19,960 nt of DNA, taken from positions 1-19,960 of the forward strand of contig CAKPKG010000025.1 of NCBI GenBank assembly GCA_934167165.1. Direction: 5' to 3'. Position numbers and translations under genes: made by a program. The stretch comes from an uncultured Clostridia bacterium (GTDB taxonomy: Bacteria > Bacillota > Clostridia > TANB77 > CAG-508). Positions 15,506-19,960 of this stretch are shown here, in pieces (the first letter of the stretch is position 1; the number at the start of each line of letters is the position of its first letter). Under the pieces are notes generated by a model. It ran no database searches, was not told where the DNA came from, and saw nothing but the letters and a program-made list of their open reading frames with translations.

Positions 15506-16432
15506 AATTTTAGTTTGGAAGTTTTTATATAGTATTTTTTCAATTTCTTCTTTTGTGTATTTATTTTGTATTAAAAGCTCTTGTATTTCTTCTTTTACTC
15601 TTGTTTGATTGAATACATTCATTGTTTTGTATTTTTCTGGTTCTATTTTGTAATACTCCATATTGTCTGTTGAAACGCATATATTATCTACTCCTCCTAG
15701 CAACTTTTTTACATAATTTATATGTTCTACATATTTTTCTTTATAATTTTTACCTTTTGATAAGCAAAATTGTTTTATTCCAACTATTCCAATAACTCCA
15801 CCTAAATTTGCTATTTCTTTTATTTGATTATCTGTTAAATTTCTTGGAGTATTACATATTGTTTTACAATTTGAGTGTGAAGCAAAAACTATTGGATTTA
15901 AGCCTTCTTTTTTTAATTTTTTGCAATAGTTTATTATGTTATAAAATGTTTTTGTATTCGCATGTGATAAATCTATTGCTATATTTTTTTGCACAAGCTT
16001 TTTTATTAACTCACTACCTATGCAAGTTAGTCCTTGCTTTTTATCTCCTTTTGCTCCTCCTCCAAATTTATTGTTATTGTTCCATACAATATTTGTACTT
16101 CTTACACCTAACTCATATATTTTATCTATATCTTCTATATTTTTTAAATAATCTAGTCCTTCTATTCCTATAACGTATTTTGTTCCTTTTGGTATTAGCT
16201 GATATTTTCTTATTAGCCTTGTTACTGTTTCAAGATTTTTAATTATATCAATTTCTTGTCTTTCAATATTTAATTCTTCTTCCATTTCTTTTGGTGACAT
16301 ATAAAACAAATTAAAAATTCCGCCTATAATATTTTGATTGTTGTATACCTTTTTAAAGTATTCTTTTAAGTAGTCAATTTCTTCTTTGTTAATATATACT
16401 TGAGTTAGCAAATCGTAATGTAAATCAAACAT
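15491..16432 (-). CDS. Membrane dipeptidase-like protein (peptidase M19)
   Basis: This 313-residue metallo-enzyme belongs to the renal-dipeptidase family, which cleaves dipeptides, often with D-residues, at a two-zinc site. All expected ligands are visible: His5 and Asp7 (HYD), the bridging Glu91 (IGIEG), His157 (IDLSHAN), His186 (FASHSN), and Asp256 near the end (VSTDN); PRNLTD at 196-201 is also a family signature. No signal peptide is present, so it is probably cytoplasmic, where it would recycle peptides from food or cell wall. The frame opens at ATG 16444, but ATG 16432 lies five bases after GGAGG whereas the first ATG overlaps that site, so I choose 16432. It follows the kinase terminator. 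Confidence 0.93.
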   Translation of the reverse strand: MFDLHYDLLTQVYINKEEIDYLKEYFKKVYNNQNIIGGIFNLFYMSPKEMEEELNIERQEIDIIKNLETVTRLIRKYQLIPKGTKYVIGIEGLDYLKNIEDIDKIYELGVRSTNIVWNNNNKFGGGAKGDKKQGLTCIGSELIKKLVQKNIAIDLSHANTKTFYNIINYCKKLKKEGLNPIVFASHSNCKTICNTPRNLTDNQIKEIANLGGVIGIVGIKQFCLSKGKNYKEKYVEHINYVKKLLGGVDNICVSTDNMEYYKIEPEKYKTMNVFNQTRVKEEIQELLIQNKYTKEEIEKILYKNFQTKILQRL

Positions 16433-16463
16433 TTTAACCTCCATAATAAAGCTATTTATAATA

Positions 16464-16494
16464 GAAAAAAACTATATAGCTTTTCTATATAGTT
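16464..16494 (-). terminator. Intrinsic terminator of the histidine kinase gene
   Basis: AACTATATAG / CTATATAGTT form a perfect 10-base-pair stem with a five-base loop immediately after the stop of the kinase (16495), followed on the minus strand by a run of T. Confidence 0.85.
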
Positions 16495-17976
16495 CTAATC
16501 AATTATTATTCTATTATCTTGTATTTTATTCTTTATTTCTTCTGCTCTATATGAATGTATTCTGTATTCATTTTTACCATCAAATCCTATTATTACTGCT
16601 TTAGTATACTCTTTATTGTTAAACTCTTCTATTTCTAAACTTGCTTTGCATTCTTTTAATGTTTCGAAAGTTGTCATAAACCCTATTCCTGTACCGCCTG
16701 TTGCTTTATGAGTTGTTGTTCTTTCTAGTCCAATATTTAACAATGTTTCGATTTCAAATTCTATCCCAGTATCATAGAATTCTACTTGATAAAATTCCTT
16801 ATTACTAAATTTTACTTCTATCTTTTTATTTTCATTTTCGCTATTTTCTATTGCAATAATAGCATCTCTTATATGGTCCGTAAGTAATGTTTCTAACTTA
16901 TTTTTAGGAATTTTGTTTTCAATAATTTCTTTAATATCAAATTCAATTTCTAGTTTAAACTCTATTTTAGATTTTTCGGCTTCTTGCCTCATATAGTCTA
17001 ATAAATTATCTATACTAAATATATTTGTTTTAGGAAGTTTATTAGTTTTATTTATTGATTCAACTTCTGCTTTATATTCTTTTGATAATTCACTTAATGA
17101 GTCTAGTATGTCGCCGTATTCTTCTGCAAATTCTGTATTTGCTTGCATTTCATTTCCTAGTTTAATTACCGCTCTCTCCATTGCAGAAAGTCTGTGATTA
17201 TATTTGTGATTTATCTCTAAAACTTTTGATAGTTCTGTTTGCAAATCATCTATTTTCTTATCTTTTTCTTTTATTTGCTCTTGTTGTATTTCAACAGTTC
17301 TATCTTTCATTTTTTCTTTGTAGTATTTGGTGATACTCTTCTTGATCCATTCAAACATTGCAATACCTCCTAAAGAAAGAATTATTGCTAAAATTTTAGA
17401 AACTGTTCTACTATAGCTACTTAATAGTAAGCTTATAATTATTATAGCTAATTCTATGACTACTCCAAATTTATTTGTATTATTTCCTTTCTTTTCCTTT
17501 AAAAAAGAAAAGCCATATTTAAATCTTTTTATATTAAAAAATAAGTATACTAATAAAACCTGAACAACTCCAATTGTAATGTATTCAAAAATAGTATTTT
17601 TACTGATATCTATTGGTAAATTTCTCCAAATAAAAAAATTCATTATAGTAGATATAAATAAGCTTATATAAGACATAGTAATAGATAATATTACTGGTAC
17701 TATATATACTACCTTTTCACTTTCAATAATTAAGTATATTGAAACCGTATAAATTGCATAACAAATAAAATTAGTAACTGGTACATTATACTTCTCCAAT
17801 TCAAATAGATTATATACACTAGCATAAGTAATAGATATTATTGTATTTATAATTAAAATAAGTATTTTTTTATATCTTTCAATAGATATTCTATTTTCAC
17901 TCTTAAAGAGTACAATTGTAGAACACGTTTCAAAAATAAATGTTTTTATAAAAGTAATACAAAATTCATTTAACAT
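16495..17976 (-). CDS. Multi-spanning GHKL sensor histidine kinase (AgrC-like layout)
   Basis: The 493-residue product has about seven hydrophobic segments (near 7-24, 37-56, 68-86, 88-112, 130-148, 170-187, 193-208), a coiled coil (215-255), a His box INHKYNHRL with His257 as likely phosphoacceptor, and a GHKL ATPase domain. This is the layout of peptide-sensing AgrC-type kinases. Two ATP-site features are unusual: the N-box reads HIRDAIIAI, with Asp371 where Asn is normal, and the G1 box reads DTGIE (402-406) rather than DxGxG. The G2 box GGTGIGF (427-433) is intact. The frame is open to 18027, but ATG 17976 has GAGGGT seven bases upstream and starts at the first membrane segment. The Spo0A-like regulator at 18383-19165 is the natural partner; the signal may be the small peptide encoded between them, which is inference. 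Confidence 0.88.
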   Translation of the reverse strand: MLNEFCITFIKTFIFETCSTIVLFKSENRISIERYKKILILIINTIISITYASVYNLFELEKYNVPVTNFICYAIYTVSIYLIIESEKVVYIVPVILSITMSYISLFISTIMNFFIWRNLPIDISKNTIFEYITIGVVQVLLVYLFFNIKRFKYGFSFLKEKKGNNTNKFGVVIELAIIIISLLLSSYSRTVSKILAIILSLGGIAMFEWIKKSITKYYKEKMKDRTVEIQQEQIKEKDKKIDDLQTELSKVLEINHKYNHRLSAMERAVIKLGNEMQANTEFAEEYGDILDSLSELSKEYKAEVESINKTNKLPKTNIFSIDNLLDYMRQEAEKSKIEFKLEIEFDIKEIIENKIPKNKLETLLTDHIRDAIIAIENSENENKKIEVKFSNKEFYQVEFYDTGIEFEIETLLNIGLERTTTHKATGGTGIGFMTTFETLKECKASLEIEEFNNKEYTKAVIIGFDGKNEYRIHSYRAEEIKNKIQDNRIIID

Positions 17977-18033
17977 GTTTCTTACCCTCTGTGCTATTAT
18001 AATATTTATATTATAATATATAAACATTATAAA

Positions 18034-18057
18034 AGGAAGTACAAATTTATACTTCCT
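18034..18057 (-). terminator. Terminator after the 16-codon ORF
   Basis: AGGAAGTA / TACTTCCT with an eight-base loop, followed on the minus strand by TTTTATAAT. It lies 26 bases after the small ORF stop and upstream of the kinase, so the small ORF looks like a separate short transcript. The T-run is short, so leakage into the kinase gene is possible. Confidence 0.6.
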
Positions 18058-18083
18058 CTTATAGTTTTATTGTTTTTTATATT

Positions 18084-18134
18084 CTATCTTCCAAATATTT
18101 TTCTAATATAATCTATAAGATCATTCCACATCAT
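18084..18134 (-). CDS. 16-residue amphipathic micropeptide
   Basis: The ORF reads MMWNDLIDYIRKIFGR and then TAG. It follows AAAGGGGGG, one of the strongest ribosome sites in the window, 4 bases before the first ATG and 7 before the second. Placed on a helix, W3, L6, I7, I10, I13 and F14 fall on one face and D5, D8, R11, K12 and R16 on the other, a clear amphipathic pattern like that of phenol-soluble modulins or the AgrD leader helix. There is no cysteine and no room for an exported propeptide. A terminator follows at 18034-18057, and the gene lies between a kinase and a Spo0A-like regulator. It could be a signal for the kinase, a membrane-active peptide or a regulatory leader peptide. Translation is likely; function is unknown. 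Confidence 0.6.
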   Translation of the reverse strand: MMWNDLIDYIRKIFGR

Positions 18135-18148
18135 AAATCCCCCCTTTC

Positions 18149-18317
18149 TATTAACATGTTTTTTGTTTTTTTGTTCTATTTTGCTTTTATAGCTTTATGT
18201 TAATAAGAAAGGTTCCATACTTGTTTAATATTGGATTCATATGTAACCTTTCTTTATTGTACAAGGAAAAATGTAGTGCCTAGGGGCACTGGTAAAGTCG
18301 ATTTCTTGTACAATAAA
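18149..18317 (-). promoter_or_regulatory. Chain of three overlapping inverted repeats upstream of the micropeptide
   Basis: Repeat 1: TTTATTGTACAAG (18253-18265) and CTTGTACAATAAA (18305-18317), a perfect 13-base pair, enclosing AGTGCC/GGCACT (18275-18290) and an uneven internal loop. Repeat 2: 18202-18214 with 18245-18258, 13 pairs and one bulge. Repeat 3: TATTAACAT (18149-18157) with ATGTTAATA (18197-18205). Repeats 1 and 2 share six bases, and 2 and 3 share four, so adjacent full stems cannot form together. The two-helix shape of repeat 1 looks like a small aptamer, but I do not recognise any known riboswitch. A protein operator role for the palindrome TTGTACAA is an alternative. Confidence 0.55.
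18187..18240 (-). CDS. Possible 17-residue leader peptide
   Basis: ATG 18240 is six bases after GAAAGG, and the frame reads MNPILNKYGTFLINIKL then TAA. The ribosome site sits in one arm of an inverted repeat (18202-18258), and the last codons enter the next repeat, so translation would alter which stem can form. This suggests an attenuator-like leader for the micropeptide downstream. A frame this short could also be chance. Confidence 0.35.
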   Translation of the reverse strand: MNPILNKYGTFLINIKL

Positions 18318-18352
18318 AAAATACTACTAAAATTTGTAATTTTTAGTAGTAT
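18315..18352 (-). terminator. Strong intrinsic terminator of the Spo0A-like regulator gene
   Basis: ATACTACTAAAA / TTTTAGTAGTAT form a perfect 12-base-pair stem with an eight-base loop, followed on the minus strand by seven T. It lies 30 bases after the regulator stop. The T-run overlaps the 5' arm of the first inverted repeat. Confidence 0.85.
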
Positions 18353-18382
18353 TCTGGTTTAGAATATTTGATTAATATTGAG

Positions 18383-19165
18383 TTATATTGATTTTTTAAT
18401 TTTATCTACATAATAGTAAATTAGCTCTGTCGGTGTAGGTACTCCTGTATTATAATTTACTGCTGCTGTATAATATTTTTGTAAATCTTCTATTGAGGAT
18501 TTTCTCCAAGCATGTTCAATTGCTGTTTGAATTGAACGTCCTATTGTACTATTTCCTTTCTTATAAATTTTTGCCAAATGTAAAAATACATTTTCTTTTT
18601 CTTTATCATTTTCTATTATATATAAAATAGCATCATGTATGTATTTTCGTCCTATTAAATGAGAACTAATTCCAATTAAATTAAGTTCTCTATTTATTCT
18701 ATCAGAGATTTCATCTCTAACCTCACTCGGACTTGAACATATTTGAATTTTATTTTCTCTTCTTTTTATTTTAGTTAATAGCAATATGTTTTCTATTACC
18801 AGTTCCGGCGAATAATCATCTTTTAATTTGTGAAATATTAAATCTGCCCCTTTCTCGTGAGCATAAGAGTATACTGTTTTTGAAGATATGTTTGTTGTTA
18901 TAACTATTATAGGGTTTACTTCCAAATCCATTTCATTTATTTTTTCCAAAATTTCTAGTCCTGAACCTTCTCCATTATTTAACTCTATATCTAATATTAT
19001 TGCATCTGGAATATAGATTTTTATGTTTTTTAATGCATCTTTTGCAGAATTAAAGGTTCCAACTAGTTTTACATTTTCTTTTGTGTTAATGTAGTTCTTT
19101 ATGTTATTGCTGTCTTCCATGTCGTCTTCAACTAAAAGTATACTTATTTGTTTATTTTTACTCAT
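18383..19165 (-). CDS. Spo0A-like response regulator (receiver plus Spo0A C-terminal domain)
   Basis: The 260-residue product has an N-terminal receiver domain: acidic pair Asp14/Asp15 (LLVEDD), phosphoacceptor Asp59 (IILDIEL), switch Thr (VITTN) and Lys (FHKLK). From about residue 150 it matches the Spo0A DNA-binding domain: ISDRINRELNLIGISSHLIG, YIHDAILYI, and TAIEHAWRK, ending PTPTELIYYYVDKIKK. The recognition helix reads STIGRSIQTAIEHAW instead of the Spo0A form SRVERAIRHAIEVAW, so several contact residues differ and its sites may not be standard 0A boxes. It is therefore more likely a paralogue than Spo0A itself, which is normally followed or preceded by spoIVB, absent here. ATG 19165 has AGAGGTC upstream. 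A terminator separates it from the micropeptide and kinase. Confidence 0.88.
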   Translation of the reverse strand: MSKNKQISILLVEDDMEDSNNIKNYINTKENVKLVGTFNSAKDALKNIKIYIPDAIILDIELNNGEGSGLEILEKINEMDLEVNPIIVITTNISSKTVYSYAHEKGADLIFHKLKDDYSPELVIENILLLTKIKRRENKIQICSSPSEVRDEISDRINRELNLIGISSHLIGRKYIHDAILYIIENDKEKENVFLHLAKIYKKGNSTIGRSIQTAIEHAWRKSSIEDLQKYYTAAVNYNTGVPTPTELIYYYVDKIKKSI

Positions 19166-19412
19166 AATTAAGACCTCTTTTCTTTTATAAAATGCACAAA
19201 AAAATATATCACAACAAAATCATTTTTTCTACTTTTTACTCAAATTTGCTTATCGTTTCGTATTTTAATTACTCGATTAGTTATAATTTTTCAAATTTAT
19301 TATTTATAAATATTGAAAATACATATACATATCTTCATACCATCTGGAATTGCAATAATAATATCTATTATAAATTTAATAAAATTAAAACTAAGTAATA
19401 AAAAATAAGGAA
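19166..19412. other. AT-rich intergenic region upstream of the regulator
   Basis: This stretch is over 80% A+T and holds no convincing gene; a 68-codon plus-strand frame at 19192-19398 is composed of Asn, Ile, Tyr and Phe, as expected from random AT-rich DNA. It should contain the regulator promoter. The best candidate on the minus strand is TTGTGA, 17 bases, TTTATA close to the gene, which is weak. Confidence 0.5.
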
Positions 19413-19446
19413 AAGCGCAAAAACTAATCGTTCAGTTTTTGCGCTT
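19413..19446 (-). terminator. Terminator of the DUF1737-type gene
   Basis: AAGCGCAAAAACT / AGTTTTTGCGCTT pair perfectly over 13 bases with an eight-base loop, six bases after the stop at 19452; on the minus strand TTCCTTATTTTTT follows. Confidence 0.85.
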
Positions 19447-19451
19447 AGCAG

Positions 19452-19622
19452 CTACTTTACCATTGCTTGGCAAGCATAGCACATTTTAAAAGGTGATGTT
19501 GTAATAGTTATACCACCTTGTGGTTTCCAGCCGTCTCTGCAAAGCCGTTTTGCTTTTTCTTCCAATTCACTTACTGTTGAAACCATGTTATCACCTTGTG
19601 CATAAACAACTTTGTACTGCAT
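19452..19622 (-). CDS. Small DUF1737-type protein, 56 residues
   Basis: The ORF begins MQYKVVYAQG and contains LEEKAKRLCRDGWKPQGGI and ends YACQAMVK. The pattern of an N-terminal beta strand, a helix, then GWxPxGGI and a final QAMVK is that of the small DUF1737 family, single-domain proteins of unknown function found in bacteria and phages. Three cysteines (28, 48, 51), two of them in CYAC, could bind metal or form a disulfide. ATG 19622 is served by AAGGAGG with eight bases of spacing. A good promoter (19707-19735) and a terminator flank it, so it is a free-standing unit. It is too short for many gene finders but clearly real. Confidence 0.85.
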   Translation of the reverse strand: MQYKVVYAQGDNMVSTVSELEEKAKRLCRDGWKPQGGITITTSPFKMCYACQAMVK

Positions 19623-19706
19623 TTTCTTTCCTCCTTAAAATAATTATTTTCTAGTAATTGCCTCGTGTCGTTTCGCTAAAAAGGACATCAACGAATTGAC
19701 ATAATA

Positions 19707-19735
19707 ATTTTATCACTTTTTTCTTGATTTTGCAA
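19707..19735 (-). promoter_or_regulatory. Promoter of the DUF1737-type gene
   Basis: TTGCAA (19735-19730), 17 bases including a TGA just before the -10, TAAAAT (19712-19707). Predicted start is about 19700, leaving a leader of nearly 80 bases. Confidence 0.7.
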
Positions 19736-19802
19736 GATTTTCCTACATATTCGTACTGCTTAATAGTGTCACACCAACCTTTCTTTTTCAATAAAAAGCA
19801 AC

Positions 19803-19829
19803 AAAAAAATCGACTTTTTACAGTCGATT
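19803..19829 (-). terminator. Terminator of the tRNA gene
   Basis: AATCGACT / AGTCGATT form a perfect 8-base-pair stem with a six-base loop and are followed on the minus strand by seven T. A second small stem, TCGTC/GACGA at 19838-19853, lies between it and the tRNA 3' end. Confidence 0.85.
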
Positions 19830-19863
19830 AAATTCTTTCGTCTGCTGCGACGATTTTACTTTT

Positions 19864-19939
19864 TGGAGCTTCTAGGCAGAATTGAACTGCCGACCTACGG
19901 GTTACGAATCCGTTGCTCTACCAACTGAGCTATAGAAGC
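19864..19939 (-). tRNA. tRNA-Thr (anticodon CGU), CCA encoded
   Basis: The minus strand folds as a complete 76-base tRNA: acceptor GCTTCTA/TAGAAGC, D stem GCTC/GAGC, anticodon loop TTCGTAA giving anticodon CGU (reads ACG), T arm GGCAG TTCAATT CTGCC, discriminator U and an encoded CCA. The anticodon stem ACGGA/CCCGT has one A-C mismatch next to the loop. A terminator follows. Its promoter lies at or beyond the right edge; TATAGT just upstream of the 5' end may be the -10. Confidence 0.93.
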
Positions 19940-19960
19940 ATATACTATATTTTAACATAT

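Noticed and set aside
18253..18317. Match of the first palindrome to a known riboswitch (preQ1, c-di-GMP, SAM, fluoride, guanidine)
   Set aside because: None of the conserved core sequences that I know for these classes is present; left as unidentified.
19192..19398. 68-codon plus-strand frame upstream of the regulator
   Set aside because: Asn/Ile/Tyr/Phe composition as expected by chance in AT-rich DNA, and no ribosome site.

Overview
The window comes from an AT-rich, low-GC Firmicute, most likely an uncultured member of the Clostridia. The supporting signs are the very A+T-rich coding DNA, strong AGGAGG-type ribosome sites, sigma-A promoters with 17-18 base spacers, the rpsO-pnp, cmk-plsC and typA housekeeping blocks, and a response regulator with a Spo0A-type DNA-binding domain. 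Nearly all genes lie on the minus strand. Exceptions on the plus strand are one small membrane protein gene (4437-4928) and a probable structured RNA gene (about 1188-1517).

Reading along the window: a partial U32-family protein (TrhP/YrrO-like tRNA hydroxylation family) at 1-1131; a probable non-coding RNA in the opposite direction; then the minus-strand cluster typA, a 108-residue unknown and trmR. TrmR and TrhP would act in sequence on wobble uridine 34 of tRNA. A divergent promoter pair separates typA from the membrane protein gene. Next is a three-gene operon: a P-loop/Asp23 fusion, cmk and plsC. A 365-base GC-rich repeat element with 59-base inverted ends (7203-7567) follows. Then come a membrane glycosyltransferase, pnp and rpsO with structured leaders, a UPF0182 membrane protein, ftsY, and an M19 dipeptidase.

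The right-hand part (16464-19165) is the most unusual. A multi-spanning GHKL histidine kinase and a Spo0A-like response regulator flank about 350 bases that hold no normal gene. That gap contains a 16-codon ORF behind a very strong ribosome site, encoding a strongly amphipathic peptide; a second 17-codon ORF; three serially overlapping inverted repeats, which could be alternative RNA folds; and two terminators. I read this as a candidate peptide-linked two-component system. A 56-residue DUF1737-type protein and a tRNA-Thr(CGU) gene, each with its own terminator, close the window.

Family assignments of the housekeeping genes rest on visible motifs and are secure. The functions of the small ORFs, RNA folds and repeat element are inference from sequence alone.
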